In this document: positions 25,177 to 34,423 of the stretch, piece by piece
How the letters are laid out: every line of letters begins with the position of its first letter
Position numbering within the stretch: the first letter of the stretch is position 1
Assembly (NCBI RefSeq): GCF_008364795.1
Contig: NZ_VTTM01000001.1
Span: forward strand, 620,001 to 684,000
Direction: 5' to 3'
DNA length: 64,000 nucleotides
DNA from: Azospirillum oryzae
GTDB taxonomy: Bacteria; Pseudomonadota; Alphaproteobacteria; Azospirillales; Azospirillaceae
Program-made: the position numbers and the translations under genes
The notes under the pieces: model-generated
Databases searched by the model: none
What the model was told of the DNA's origin: nothing
The model's input: the letters and a program-made list of their open reading frames with translations, nothing else

Positions 25177-25594
25177 CGCTACTCCAGGCACCGGGCTGTC
25201 AGCGCCGCGGACGGAGCGCTCGGTCGACCGACGCACCGTGAACTCCGCCGCAAACGGCAGGCTGAACATGGCGCCTGGAGCGATCCAATGCACTTCGGTC
25301 AAATGCGCCAGAGCTTGTCCCGCGCGATAGCCACCCCTGCCCCGCCCCGCCCAACCCATGCCCAAAGCAGCGCAGCGGGGGTCATCCGGCCAGCTCTCTA
25401 TAACGCGAATAGATTTTTCCGAAAGGCGGCGCATCCCGGGCCGGATTTCCACTTGCTACCACCGCCGGCCTGTGCATACTGCGCCGCTTCATAACTCCTT
25501 GCCGGCGGTCCGCCGTCGGCTAGGCCCGGGCAGCTGATCCGATCCATGAGGGATGGGGCACAGCGCCGGACCATGAACAGCCATGGGGAGTGCA
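25177..25594. other. 418-base divergent intergenic region
   Basis: Region between the acyltransferase gene and the rpsF operon. It must carry the rpsF promoter, probably in the AT-rich part around 25395-25420. A strong hairpin at 25501-25520 and several pyrimidine-rich tracts are visible. No gene is convincing. Confidence 0.5.
25501..25520 (+). promoter_or_regulatory. GC-rich hairpin in the rpsF leader
   Basis: GCCGGCGG and CCGTCGGC form an eight-pair stem (one G-U) with a four-base loop, 75 bases before the rpsF start. The position suits an S6:S18 autoregulatory leader, but I cannot confirm the consensus of that motif. No U-run follows, so it is not a terminator. Confidence 0.35.
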
Positions 25595-26035
25595 ATGGCA
25601 CTTTACGAGTGCGTGCTGATCGCGCGCCAGGACATTTCGGCCGCCCAGGCCGAGCAGCTCTCTGAACAGTTCGCCCAGATCGTTCGCGACAACGGCGGTA
25701 CGATCGCCAAGAGCGAATACTGGGGTCTGAAGACCCTCACCTACAAGATCAAGAAGAACCGCAAGGGTCACTACACCCTCTTCAACATCGACGCGCCGGC
25801 CGCCGCCGTCGCCGAGATGGAGCGGAACATGAGCATCAGCGAAGACGTGCTGCGCTTCATGACCGTGCGTGTCGACGCCCTCGATGCCAACCCGTCGGCG
25901 ATGATGCAGAGCCGCAACGAGCGTGGTGAGCGCGGCGATCGTGGCGACCGTGGTCCGCGTCGCTTCGACGACCGTGGCCCGCGTCCGCCGCGCCGCCAGG
26001 AAAACGTTGCCGCCGCCGAAGGGGAGACCGCGTAA
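25595..26035 (+). CDS. rpsF: 30S ribosomal protein S6
   Basis: Small-subunit protein of 146 residues that pairs with S18 on the 30S platform. The core [15 protein letters not shown] through [20 protein letters not shown] is typical. The C-terminal tail is rich in Arg, Gly and Asp ([19 protein letters not shown]), a known feature of alphaproteobacterial S6. GGGGAG at 25585-25590 selects ATG 25595. It is first gene of rpsF-rpsR-DUF2232-rplI; its stop is followed directly by the rpsR start. Confidence 0.97.
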   Translation: MALYECVLIARQDISAAQAEQLSEQFAQIVRDNGGTIAKSEYWGLKTLTYKIKKNRKGHYTLFNIDAPAAAVAEMERNMSISEDVLRFMTVRVDALDANPSAMMQSRNERGERGDRGDRGPRRFDDRGPRPPRRQENVAAAEGETA

Positions 26036-26305
26036 ATGTCCGACAAGCAGACCACGGGCGCTCCGGCCCGCACCGGCGGCGCTCGCCGCCCGTTCTTCCG
26101 TCGCCGCAAGACCTGCCCGTTCTCGGGCGCGAATGCTCCGGCGATCGACTACAAGGACGTCAAGCTGCTGTCCCGCTTCATCTCCGAGCGCGGGAAGATC
26201 GTCCCGAGCCGCATCACCGCGGTCTCGACGAAGAAGCAGCGTGAACTGGCCCGCGCAATCAAGCGCGCCCGTTTCCTGGCCCTTCTCCCCTACGTGGTGA
26301 AGTAA
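26036..26305 (+). CDS. rpsR: 30S ribosomal protein S18
   Basis: Basic 89-residue ribosomal protein. [21 protein letters not shown], then [36 protein letters not shown] are the conserved S18 segments. The ATG follows the rpsF stop with no gap (TAAATG), so the two are translated together. Confidence 0.97.
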   Translation: MSDKQTTGAPARTGGARRPFFRRRKTCPFSGANAPAIDYKDVKLLSRFISERGKIVPSRITAVSTKKQRELARAIKRARFLALLPYVVK

Positions 26306-26354
26306 GCCCGGCAACGGCCGAACTGTTTCGGTGAAGGTTCTTCAAGGGGTTTCC

Positions 26355-27314
26355 ATGGCCTTGGGTCCGGCCGTACCGCTGGTGGTCGCCGTCGGCGGCG
26401 GTCTGGCAAGCGCATTCTTCTACCTGTCGGTCACGTTCGGCGGGATGGGTGCGCTGATCCTTGGCTATCTGGCCCCCCTGCCCCTGTTCCTGACGGGATT
26501 GTGGCTGGGGGCGCCGGCGGTGACGCTGGCCGGTCTGGCCGGCGCCGCCGCGGTGATGCTGGGCACCTCCGGCAGCACGCTGGTGGCGCTGTCCTACTTG
26601 GTGACCGGGGCCGCCCCGGCGATCCTGGTGGTGCGGCAGTCGCTGCTGGCGCGCACGCGGGAGGATGGAACCCTGGAATGGTATCCCCCCGGCCGGGTCC
26701 TGATCGGCCTGACCGGGATGGGCGTGGCGGCGCTGCTCGCCGCGGTGATCCTGACGCTCGACCAGCCCGGTGGGTTGGAAGGGCTGATGCGGCAGACCCT
26801 GGCCCGAGTCGTCGAGCCGGCGTTCCGTTCGCAGGGCCAGCCGGCCCCGGATCCCGAGGAATTCTGGGTGGCGGCTGTCCTGCCAGGGCTGGTTGCGGTC
26901 TCGTGGCTTGTCATGACGATCGTCAACGCGGTGCTGGCGCAGGGGGCGCTGATGCGGTTCGGCCGCAACCGGCGCCCTGCCATGCGTCTGGCCGAGCTGG
27001 AATTGCCGTATTGGCTGGCGCCGCTGTTCGCGGTGGCGGTCGCGGCGGCTTCGGCCGTACCGGGAACCTTCGGGTTCCTGGCGGTCAATCTGGCTCTGAT
27101 CCTGGCGGTACCCTTCGCCTTTGCCGGGCTTTCGGTGGTCCATGTATTCGCCAGCAGCAAATCGGCGCGCACGCTGATCCTGGTTGGCTTCTACATGATG
27201 CTGTTTCTCTTCGGGTGGCCGATCCTGCTTTTGGTCGGCCTGGGCATGATCGAGCAATGGATCGGGCTGCGCCGCCGGTTTTCCCCCGCGGCCCCCGGTC
27301 AGGAGGACGAGTGA
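26355..27314 (+). CDS. DUF2232 family multi-pass membrane protein
   Basis: Hydrophobic protein of 319 residues with about eight membrane segments. It matches DUF2232 by its place between rpsR and rplI, as in many alphaproteobacteria, and by its overall pattern ([14 protein letters not shown] near the C-terminus). ATG 26355 has AAGGGG about seven bases upstream and is preferred to a GTG at 26331. The stop overlaps the rplI start by one base (TGATG). Its function is unknown. Confidence 0.83.
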   Translation: MALGPAVPLVVAVGGGLASAFFYLSVTFGGMGALILGYLAPLPLFLTGLWLGAPAVTLAGLAGAAAVMLGTSGSTLVALSYLVTGAAPAILVVRQSLLARTREDGTLEWYPPGRVLIGLTGMGVAALLAAVILTLDQPGGLEGLMRQTLARVVEPAFRSQGQPAPDPEEFWVAAVLPGLVAVSWLVMTIVNAVLAQGALMRFGRNRRPAMRLAELELPYWLAPLFAVAVAAASAVPGTFGFLAVNLALILAVPFAFAGLSVVHVFASSKSARTLILVGFYMMLFLFGWPILLLVGLGMIEQWIGLRRRFSPAAPGQEDE

Positions 27315-27874
27315 TGGAAGTTATTCTGCTGGAGCGGGTCGAGAAGCTCGGCCAGATGGGCCAGGTCGTGAATGTGCGTCCCGGCTTCGCCCGCAACTAT
27401 CTGCTGCCGCAGAAGAAGGCCATGCGCGCCACCAAGGCGAACCTGGCCGTCTTCGAGAAGCAGAAGGCCCACCTTGAGGCCGTGAACCTGGAGCGCCGCA
27501 AGGACGCCGAGCAGGTCGCGACCAAGATGGACAACGTGACGGTCGTCGTGATCCGTCAGGCCGCCGAGACCGGCGTCCTGTACGGTTCCGTGACCACCCG
27601 CGACGTCTCCGACGCGCTGACCGCCGCCGGCTACAAGACCGACCGCAAGCAGGTCCAGATCGACACCCCGATCAAGACCTTGGGTCTGTTCAAGCTGCGC
27701 GTCGTCCTGCATCCGGAAGTGTCGATCACGGTCACGGTCAACGTCGCCCGTTCGGCCGAAGAGGCCGAGCTGCAGGCCCAGCGTGGTGGCATGATCACCG
27801 CCGCCGACCTGCGCGACGAGGAAGAAGAAGAGACCTACGTCGAAGAGACCGCGACCGAGGAAGAGGAGGGCTGA
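27314..27874 (+). CDS. rplI: 50S ribosomal protein L9
   Basis: Large-subunit protein of 186 residues. The N-terminal RNA-binding domain ([34 protein letters not shown]) is followed by the long linking helix and the C-terminal domain ([16 protein letters not shown]). The last 20 residues are a Glu-rich tail seen in alphaproteobacterial L9. AGGAGG at 27301-27306 lies inside the end of the DUF2232 gene, which the start overlaps by one base. Confidence 0.97.
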   Translation: MEVILLERVEKLGQMGQVVNVRPGFARNYLLPQKKAMRATKANLAVFEKQKAHLEAVNLERRKDAEQVATKMDNVTVVVIRQAAETGVLYGSVTTRDVSDALTAAGYKTDRKQVQIDTPIKTLGLFKLRVVLHPEVSITVTVNVARSAEEAELQAQRGGMITAADLRDEEEEETYVEETATEEEEG

Positions 27875-27944
27875 TCGCCCTTCTGCGGCTGAAGTCCCGA
27901 AGACGTCTTCGGGAGTTTGGCGGCACGTCGTACCGCTCGTCCGG

Positions 27945-27978
27945 AAACCGCCCGCCCCACCCGGGGCCGGGCGGTTTT
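27945..27978 (+). terminator. rho-independent terminator of the rpsF-rplI operon
   Basis: AAACCGCCC-G-CCCC and GGGG-CC-GGGCGGTTTT form a long stem with a short ACCC loop and end in TTTT, 71 bases after rplI. Confidence 0.8.
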
Positions 27979-28035
27979 CCGCTTTCGGGGCGGGCCGCAG
28001 CGACGGCGGACATGACTGCGTGCATATGTCCGCAA

Positions 28036-28049
28036 TACCCAATTGGGTA
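28036..28049. promoter_or_regulatory. perfect 14-base palindrome upstream of the cyclopropane synthase gene
   Basis: TACCCAATTGGGTA is a perfect palindrome in an AT-richer patch, 80 bases before the cfa-type start and after the rplI terminator. It is a candidate operator; the cognate regulator is unknown. Confidence 0.45.
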
Positions 28050-28128
28050 GCAGTTCTGACCGATTGACGAATTGTCGCACCCCTTCCTGCGCGCCATGCT
28101 TGGAACGGCACCGCGGAAGGAGTTCGGC

Positions 28129-29397
28129 ATGCTGCTGGTTCGTCTGCTTGCCGCCGCCAAGGGCGACGGAACCCTCAATCTCATTACGGCCGATGGGAAA
28201 CACCATCGGATCGGATCCGGGTCACCAAACCTGACCCTTCGCCTTCACGACCACGCCGTGGAACGCGACCTGCTCATCAATCCGCGCCTGCGGTTTGGTG
28301 AAGCCTATATGAACGGCCGCTTTTCGATCGAAGGCGGCGGCATCTACGACCTGCTGTCGATGCTGATGAGCGGTGCCGAGGTGCAGGGCGCCCTTGGCCG
28401 CGCCATGGAGTCGCTGTCGCCGCTGCTGCGTCGCGCCCAGCAATACAACCCGATGCGGCGTTCCCGCCAGAATGTCGAGCACCATTACAACCTGTCACGC
28501 CAGTTCTATAAACTGTTCCTCGACCGGGACATGCAGTATTCCTGCGCCTACTTCGCGGAACCCGGCCTGTCGCTGGACGAGGCCCAGGAGGCCAAGAAGC
28601 GTCACATCGCCGCCAAGCTACTGATCGTGCCCGGCATGCGGGTGCTCGACATCGGCTGCGGTTGGGGCGGCATGGCGCTCTATCTGGCGCGGCACACCGG
28701 AGCGCGGGTGACCGGCATCACCCTGTCGTCGGAACAGCTCGCCGTAGCCCGCCATCGGGCGGTCGAGGCGGGACTGTCCGACCGGGTCAACTTCGAACTG
28801 CGCGACTATCGCGAATTCGCCGCCGCCCATCGCGGGGCCTTCGACCGCATCGTCTCGGTCGGCATGTTCGAGCATGTCGGCGTGCCGCATTACCGCAATT
28901 ACTTCAACGCGGTGCGCGACATGCTGAACGACGAGGGCGTGGCGCTGATCCATTCCATCGGCCGGCTGGATGGTCCGGCAAGCACCAACCCCTGGATCCG
29001 CAAATACATCTTCCCCGGCGGCTATTCCCCTGCCCTGTCGGAAGTGCTGCCGGTCATCGAGCGGTCCGGCCTGCTGGCCACCGACCTGGAGGTTCTGCGC
29101 CTGCATTACGCCGAGACGTTGCGCCACTGGCGCGCCCGCTTCACCGCCCATTGGGAGGACGCGAAGGCGCTGTATGACGAGCGCTTCTGCCGGATGTGGG
29201 AGTTCTATCTGGCCGGAGCCGAGTTGGCCTTCCGCCTGCAGGGCCATATGGTGTTCCAGGTCCAGGTCGCGCGCTCTCTGGGCGCCGTGCCGCTGACACG
29301 CGACTACATGCTGAACGCGGAACGGGACCTCGCCAGCGCATCGAACGGTCAATCGGCGGAACTGCGGCCCTCGCGTACGCCGGAGTCGGCGGCCTGA
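28129..29397 (+). CDS. cfa: cyclopropane-fatty-acyl-phospholipid synthase
   Basis: SAM-dependent enzyme of 422 residues that methylenates the double bonds of membrane phospholipids. The SAM site VLDIGCGWGG is at 172-181. NVEHHYNLSRQFYKLFLD, SCAYF, GMFEHVG and YIFPGGYSPALSE are family motifs. AAGGAG at 28117-28122, six bases before ATG 28129, decides the start; the frame is open upstream to a TTG at 28072. It stands as a single gene with its own upstream palindrome. Confidence 0.93.
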   Translation: MLLVRLLAAAKGDGTLNLITADGKHHRIGSGSPNLTLRLHDHAVERDLLINPRLRFGEAYMNGRFSIEGGGIYDLLSMLMSGAEVQGALGRAMESLSPLLRRAQQYNPMRRSRQNVEHHYNLSRQFYKLFLDRDMQYSCAYFAEPGLSLDEAQEAKKRHIAAKLLIVPGMRVLDIGCGWGGMALYLARHTGARVTGITLSSEQLAVARHRAVEAGLSDRVNFELRDYREFAAAHRGAFDRIVSVGMFEHVGVPHYRNYFNAVRDMLNDEGVALIHSIGRLDGPASTNPWIRKYIFPGGYSPALSEVLPVIERSGLLATDLEVLRLHYAETLRHWRARFTAHWEDAKALYDERFCRMWEFYLAGAELAFRLQGHMVFQVQVARSLGAVPLTRDYMLNAERDLASASNGQSAELRPSRTPESAA

Positions 29398-29722
29398 CCA
29401 TTCCTGAGGCCGGATTTGAGGCTCCTACCGGCCATTCCGCCCCGCCAGCGGCTCAATCCGACCAACCGGTAATACCAATTGACCATCATGGCCGGCTGCG
29501 GGGCTGCGTTGCAAGCGGAATCGTGCGACATCGACGCCCGAGCCACCGGCGCGCCTTCCTTTCCGTCACGGGGCGATGCTATATAACCGCGATTGATTTC
29601 CGCCCGGGGTACCGGGGAGCCACCCAAGCGGCATGCTCCCCGGCAACAAGCGCCCGCTGGACGACGCGCCCGGCTCCCAAGGAATGACAACGCCCTTACC
29701 CGTTCGGGGAGATCTCGCACCC
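29398..29722. other. 325-base intergenic region before icd
   Basis: It holds no gene. TTGACC at 29479-29484 and a CTATATAAC box at 29579-29587 are possible promoter pieces for icd but are not correctly spaced with each other. No terminator hairpin with a U-run was seen after the cfa gene. Confidence 0.4.
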
Positions 29723-30946
29723 ATGACCAAGATCAAGGTAGCCAATCCGGTCGTCGAACTCGACGGCGACGAGATGACGCGCATCATCTGGCAGTTCATC
29801 AAAGACAAGCTGATCCTGCCCTACCTCGACATCGACCTGAAGTACTACGACCTCGGCATCGAGAACCGCGACAAGACCGACGACAAGGTCACCGTCGAGT
29901 CCGCGAACGCCATCAAGCAGTATGGCGTCGGCGTGAAGTGCGCGACCATCACCCCGGACGAAGCTCGGGTGAAGGAGTTCAACCTCAAGAAGATGTGGAA
30001 GTCGCCGAACGGCACGATCCGCAACATCCTGGGCGGCACCGTCTTCCGCGAGCCGATCGTCTGCTCCAACGTTCCGCGCTACGTCCCGGGCTGGACCAAG
30101 CCGATCATCATCGGCCGTCACGCCTTCGGCGACCAGTACAAGGCCACCGACTTCGTCGTTCCCGGCCCGGGCAAGATGACGATCAAGTGGGAAGCGGCCG
30201 ACGGCAGCCAGCAGATCGAGCATGAGGTGTTCGACTACCCGAGCGCCGGCGTGGCCATGGGCATGTACAACCTCGACGATTCGATCGAGGGCTTCGCCCA
30301 CTCCAGCTTCATGTACGGCCTGGAGCGCGGTTACTCGGTCTATCTGTCGACGAAGAACACGATCCTCAAGGCCTATGACGGCCGCTTCAAGGACATCTTC
30401 CAGAAGGTCTTCGACGAGACCTACGCCGACCAGTTCAAGGCCAAGGGTCTGGTCTACGAACACCGCCTGATCGACGACATGGTCGCTTCGGCCCTGAAGT
30501 GGGAAGGCGGCTTCGTGTGGGCCTGCAAGAACTACGACGGCGACGTTGAGTCGGACGTCGTGGCGCAGGGCTTCGGCTCGCTCGGCCTGATGACTTCGGT
30601 CCTGGTCACGCCGGACGGCAAGACCGTCGAGGCCGAAGCGGCCCACGGCACGGTGACCCGCCACTATCGCGAGCACCAGAAGGGCAAGGAAACCTCGACC
30701 AACCCGATCGCCTCGATCTATGCCTGGACCCAGGGTCTGGCCTATCGCGGCAAGTTCGACAACACCCCGGACGTGATCAAGTTCGCCCAGACGCTAGAGC
30801 GCGTCTGCGTCGAGACCGTAGAGTCCGGTTTCATGACCAAGGATCTCGCCATCCTGATCGGCCCGCAGCAGCCGTGGCTGACCACCAAGCAGTTCCTGGA
30901 CAAGCTGTCGGACAACCTGGAAAAGAAGATGGCTGCCTGGTCGTAA
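29723..30946 (+). CDS. icd: isocitrate dehydrogenase (NADP), 407-residue type
   Basis: TCA-cycle enzyme that converts isocitrate to 2-oxoglutarate. It starts [20 protein letters not shown] and shows [20 protein letters not shown] (isocitrate and metal site), [11 protein letters not shown] (metal Asp) and [16 protein letters not shown] (NADP-binding region). This is the subfamily II pattern shared with eukaryotic NADP enzymes. Length and motifs are complete. A strong terminator follows. A second, unrelated-looking isocitrate dehydrogenase gene lies about 5 kb away. Confidence 0.95.
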   Translation: MTKIKVANPVVELDGDEMTRIIWQFIKDKLILPYLDIDLKYYDLGIENRDKTDDKVTVESANAIKQYGVGVKCATITPDEARVKEFNLKKMWKSPNGTIRNILGGTVFREPIVCSNVPRYVPGWTKPIIIGRHAFGDQYKATDFVVPGPGKMTIKWEAADGSQQIEHEVFDYPSAGVAMGMYNLDDSIEGFAHSSFMYGLERGYSVYLSTKNTILKAYDGRFKDIFQKVFDETYADQFKAKGLVYEHRLIDDMVASALKWEGGFVWACKNYDGDVESDVVAQGFGSLGLMTSVLVTPDGKTVEAEAAHGTVTRHYREHQKGKETSTNPIASIYAWTQGLAYRGKFDNTPDVIKFAQTLERVCVETVESGFMTKDLAILIGPQQPWLTTKQFLDKLSDNLEKKMAAWS

Positions 30947-31036
30947 GGCCGGCGCCGTCTCTGTCCAGCGCTTATACTTCACAGGGTGCGACGCCGCGTC
31001 CGGGTCAAACCGGACGGCGGCTCAGCTAGGGTTCGG

Positions 31037-31064
31037 GCGGGGAGTTTCGGCTCCCCGCTTTTTT
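31037..31064 (+). terminator. rho-independent terminator after icd
   Basis: GCGGGGAG and CTCCCCGC form an eight-pair stem with a TTTCGG loop, followed by TTTTTTCTT. It sits 91 bases after icd and 31 bases before the next start. Confidence 0.85.
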
Positions 31065-31094
31065 CTTGCCCGATTCGTGAAAGGACCGAACCCG

Positions 31095-31475
31095 ATGCCC
31101 AACAATCTGTTCCGTGTTGCCGTCGTGGGTGCCGGCGAGACCGGAACCCCCTTGCTGCGCAAGTTGCTGGCCGCCCCCTTCGTCGAGCTGCTGGGTGTGG
31201 CGGATCTCGATCCGGATGCGCCGGGCATGCAACTTGCGAATCACCGCGGCGTGAAGACCACCACCAATTTCCACGAGTTGGCGCAGTTGGGCGAGCGGTT
31301 GGACGTGCTGATCGACGTCACCGGCGTGCCGGCCGTGCGCGATGCGCTGCGCAAGGCAATGCAGGAGACCGGCAACCACCATACGGTGATCGTCCATGAG
31401 ATGGTCGTGCAGCTGATGCTGTCGCTGCTGAACGGCGAACTGGTCAGTCTGAAGCACGACACCCAGGACTATTGA
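31095..31475 (+). CDS. small Rossmann-fold protein of unknown function
   Basis: Protein of 126 residues that is only a nucleotide-binding domain: FRVAVVGAGETGTPLL is a glycine-rich dinucleotide loop, LLGVADLDPDAPGMQLA gives the acidic end of the second strand, and DVLIDVTGVPAVRDAL the third. It then ends after about one helix (NGELVSLKHDTQDY), with no catalytic domain as in full GFO/IDH-type oxidoreductases. It may be a redox- or NAD-sensing protein. It is not obviously truncated, since the frame is intact and has a clean stop. ATG 31095 is used. Confidence 0.6.
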   Translation: MPNNLFRVAVVGAGETGTPLLRKLLAAPFVELLGVADLDPDAPGMQLANHRGVKTTTNFHELAQLGERLDVLIDVTGVPAVRDALRKAMQETGNHHTVIVHEMVVQLMLSLLNGELVSLKHDTQDY

Positions 31476-31581
31476 GACGGATCGTCGCGACGGGGGCGGG
31501 ATTTGCAGCCTCCGCGAATTGCCTCATGATGGGCAGAGGACGCCCGGTGCGGCGTTCCCCCCATGTCAGGAGCGGCCATCG

Positions 31582-32538
31582 ATGGAACTCGGCATTCTGG
31601 TTATCGCGGCGTTCGTGCTGGTCGTCATCCTGGCGATCACCAGCGTCCGCATCGTCCCCCAGGGCTTCAACTTCATCGTCGAGCGGCTGGGCCGCTACCA
31701 GGAAACGCTGCATCCTGGCTTCAACGTGATCTTCCCGGTCATCAGCTCGGTCCGGGCCAAGGTGGACATGCGCGAGACCGTGGTGGACGTGCCGTCGCAA
31801 AGCGTCATCACCAAGGACAATGCCGCGGTGACCGCCGACGGCGTACTCTATTTCCAAGTGCTGGACCCGATGAAGGCGACCTATGAGGTCAATGACCTGC
31901 AGCGGGCGATCCAGACACTGGCGATGACCACCACCCGCACGGTGATGGGTTCCATGGACCTGGACGAGCTGCTGAGCCAGCGCGAGGCGATCAACGCCAG
32001 CCTGCTGCGCGCGGTGGACGAGGCTACGGCCTCCTGGGGCGTGCGGGTGACCCGCATCGAGCTGCGCGACATCACCCCGCCCGAAGATATCGTCCAGGCG
32101 ATGGGCCGGCAGTTGAAGGCGGAGCGCCTCCGCCGCGCCCAGATCCTGGAAGCCGACGCCGAGAAGGAAAGCCAGATCCGCATCGCGCAGGGCAAGCTGG
32201 AAGCCGCCAAGCTGGAGGCCGAGGCGCGCGAACGGTTGGCGGAGGCGGAGGCCAAGGCCACCCGGCTGGTGTCGGAGGCGGTGGCACAGGGATCGAACCA
32301 GGCGCTGGGCTATTTCCTCGGCCAGAAATACATGGAAGCCTTGAAGGCATTCGCCGCGTCCCCAAACCAGAAGACCATGATCCTGCCGGTGGAATTGGCC
32401 GGCGTTGCCGGTGCGCTGGCGGGCTTGGGCGATCTGGTGCGCGACGCCGCCCCGCCCCGGCCGGCCACCTCGCCCTCACCCGCCCCGCGCAATCCCTGGT
32501 CGGTGCCGCCCACCACGACCGCGTCGGACGGGGAGTGA
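31582..32538 (+). CDS. SPFH/stomatin-family membrane protein (QmcA type)
   Basis: Protein of 318 residues with one N-terminal membrane helix (LGILVIAAFVLVVILAI), the SPFH/band-7 domain (IVPQGFNFIVERLGRYQETL to RIELRDITPPEDI) and a long Ala/Glu coiled coil (about 180-240). The C-terminus is Pro-rich. Such proteins form membrane rings or microdomains and support protease quality control. AGGAG at 31568-31572 supports ATG 31582. Four bases separate its stop from the NfeD gene, its usual partner. Confidence 0.92.
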   Translation: MELGILVIAAFVLVVILAITSVRIVPQGFNFIVERLGRYQETLHPGFNVIFPVISSVRAKVDMRETVVDVPSQSVITKDNAAVTADGVLYFQVLDPMKATYEVNDLQRAIQTLAMTTTRTVMGSMDLDELLSQREAINASLLRAVDEATASWGVRVTRIELRDITPPEDIVQAMGRQLKAERLRRAQILEADAEKESQIRIAQGKLEAAKLEAEARERLAEAEAKATRLVSEAVAQGSNQALGYFLGQKYMEALKAFAASPNQKTMILPVELAGVAGALAGLGDLVRDAAPPRPATSPSPAPRNPWSVPPTTTASDGE

Positions 32539-32542
32539 ACGA

Positions 32543-32986
32543 ATGTCGCCGCTGCTGTGGGGAGCGCTGGGTGCCGTATTGATCGCGGCGGAACTGGTAA
32601 TCCCGGGCATCTTCCTGGTCTGGTTCGGCGGAGCTGCGCTGCTGACCGGGCTGGTGACGGCGCTGTGGCATGATTGGGGGCTGGTCAACGAGGCCGGTTT
32701 CTTCACCATCGCCGCCGGCGCGGCGATCGGTGTCGCCATCGTCCTTTCACGCCGCCGCAATGCATCGGTGGAAGGCAACGCCGCGCGGATCAACGACCGC
32801 GCCGGCCAGCTTGTCGGACGGGCGGTGACGCTGAGCGAGCCGATCGTCAATGGACACGGACGGGTGTTCGTCGGCGATACGTTGTGGTCTGTCGAGGGGC
32901 CCGATCGGCCGGCAGGTGCGGCGATGCTGGTCGCCGGACACAAGGGGATGGTGCTGGTGCTGCGCGATGCGGCCGAGGGGCCGTGA
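32543..32986 (+). CDS. NfeD-family membrane protein
   Basis: Short NfeD protein of 147 residues with two to three membrane helices (LWGALGAVLIAAELVIPGIFLVWFGG and FFTIAAGAAIGVAIVL) and a C-terminal OB-fold domain (LVGRAVTLSEPIVNGHGRVFVGDTLWSV). It pairs with the stomatin-like protein encoded just before it, as in many bacteria. GGGGAG lies at 32530-32535. Confidence 0.9.
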   Translation: MSPLLWGALGAVLIAAELVIPGIFLVWFGGAALLTGLVTALWHDWGLVNEAGFFTIAAGAAIGVAIVLSRRRNASVEGNAARINDRAGQLVGRAVTLSEPIVNGHGRVFVGDTLWSVEGPDRPAGAAMLVAGHKGMVLVLRDAAEGP

Positions 32987-33024
32987 GACCTTCCCTGCGC
33001 AGCCGATTTCAGGATTTCGCCAAC

Positions 33025-33061
33025 AAAAAAGCCCGCCTCTCCCCCGAGAGCGGGCTTTTTT
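33025..33061. terminator. bidirectional rho-independent terminator
   Basis: AAAAAAGCCCGC...CTCTCCCCCGAGAG...GCGGGCTTTTTT is a near-perfect hairpin with A and T runs on either side. It serves both the NfeD gene and the convergent gcrA gene. Confidence 0.88.
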
Positions 33062-33079
33062 GAATGGCTTGTCGACCGG

Positions 33080-33448
33080 TCAGGCGGCGCCGACGTTGCG
33101 ATCTTCCTCACGCTTCTTGCTGCCCGAGGCGGGCTGGTAGGCCAGCGCAGCGTGTTCCGCGCAATAGGGCATGCCGGGCAAGGCGTTCTTGCCGCAGAAA
33201 TGGAAATCCTGGTGCTTCGGGTCGCCGACCGGCCATTTGCACATCCGCTCCGTCAGAGCAAGGATGGTGGCGCCGCGCGTCGGCTTCTTCTTGATGGGCG
33301 ACGGCCGGCCGGACAAGCCCAGGCGATGGGCCTTGCCGATGACCGCGTTGCGGGTGATGTCTCCCAGAATGTCGGCGATCTCGCTCGCGCTCAAACCCTG
33401 GGACCAGAGATCCTTGAGCTGTTGAATCCGCTCGTCCGTCCAACTCAT
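33080..33448 (-). CDS. gcrA: cell cycle regulator GcrA
   Basis: Protein of 122 residues that binds sigma70 RNA polymerase and promoters with methylated GANTC sites, controlling the S-phase programme of alphaproteobacteria. The N-terminal DNA-binding part SWTDERIQQLKDLWSQGLSASEIADILG, then TRNAVIGKAHRLGLSGRPSP, is diagnostic. The C-terminal CKWPVGDP...FCGK...YCAEH gives a Cys/His cluster typical of the family. ATG 33448 matches the family N-terminus. Confidence 0.95.
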   Translation of the reverse strand: MSWTDERIQQLKDLWSQGLSASEIADILGDITRNAVIGKAHRLGLSGRPSPIKKKPTRGATILALTERMCKWPVGDPKHQDFHFCGKNALPGMPYCAEHAALAYQPASGSKKREEDRNVGAA

Positions 33449-33622
33449 CCCCGAGTACTCCCGATCCGGTGTCCGGTTATGCTGTGGCAAACAGGTCACG
33501 GTCTAGTGCCGTTTTCCATAAGCCGCAACATTTTGTGCCAGCCGGTGAAGAAGCTACCAGATGACGGCCGGAGACGATAGGGGGGCGCGGCAACATTCCT
33601 GTTGATAAGTCCGTGGGCAGAC

Positions 33623-34423
33623 TCATGAATTCAGCGCGCCATAGACCTCTTCGGCGACGCCGGACAGGGTATCCCGATCGGCTTCTCCGGCGACGGCCAG
33701 CGCCAACCCATTGTCCTGCCAATACAAAGCGCGCACACCGCCATCCTGGGCGAAACGGAACGCTGAACCGGAGGTATTGGGAGAGGGGCGGATATACAAC
33801 GTGATGCGACGCCCGGCCGCATCCTCGTACATGTACATTGCAACAGGTCCAGCGGAATCGGCCAAAAGCCGGCCGCCGATCAGTTGGTAGCCCCCTCTTG
33901 TGACTTTTGGGCAACGCATGTTCTTGCCCAGCCGCTTGGACAGCCAGTTCACCAGATGGGCCTCCTCATCGACGCCGATCTCGACCGGATGGCGGACTTC
34001 GACGGAGAAGACGCGGTGGGCGGCGACGGCATCGGCGATGAAGGCGGCGGTCAGCGGCTCGGCCCGCCAACCGACGCGGTCGCGCAACAGCCAGCCGCCG
34101 GCGCCACCGGCGACGAACATCAGGAGGGAGGCGGCGATCGCCGTTCCCCACCAGGCCCCCCTGCCCCGGCGTTGCGGGACCGGAGCGGCATGGTCGCGCG
34201 CGGTGAAGGGCGGGGTCAGGCGGTCGGGCAGCGGCTGGTCGATCAGCGGGCCGAAGCTCTGGCCCAACAGCGAGCGCTGGGCACGGTAGCGGTCGAAGCG
34301 CTGGGCGAGTTCGGGATTGTCGGCAAGGTGGCGCTCGACGTCGGCCAGCCGTTCCTCCGGCAACTCTCCGTCCAGCCAGGCATGCAGCTCAGCCTCGGTC
34401 ACGGGATTGCGGGTGCCGCTCAT
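33623..34423 (-). CDS. anti-sigma factor, transmembrane
   Basis: Protein of 266 residues. The N-terminal cytoplasmic part (VTEAELHAWLDGELPEERLADVERHLADNPEL) is the anti-sigma helix bundle, but without the Cys pair of zinc-binding ZAS domains. One membrane helix (GTAIAASLLMFVAGGAGGWLL) leads to a periplasmic domain of about 150 residues. Its ATG overlaps the sigma-factor stop (TGATG) behind GGAGG, so it is translated with, and probably inhibits, that sigma factor. The inducing signal is unknown. Confidence 0.87.
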   Translation of the reverse strand: MSGTRNPVTEAELHAWLDGELPEERLADVERHLADNPELAQRFDRYRAQRSLLGQSFGPLIDQPLPDRLTPPFTARDHAAPVPQRRGRGAWWGTAIAASLLMFVAGGAGGWLLRDRVGWRAEPLTAAFIADAVAAHRVFSVEVRHPVEIGVDEEAHLVNWLSKRLGKNMRCPKVTRGGYQLIGGRLLADSAGPVAMYMYEDAAGRRITLYIRPSPNTSGSAFRFAQDGGVRALYWQDNGLALAVAGEADRDTLSGVAEEVYGALNS

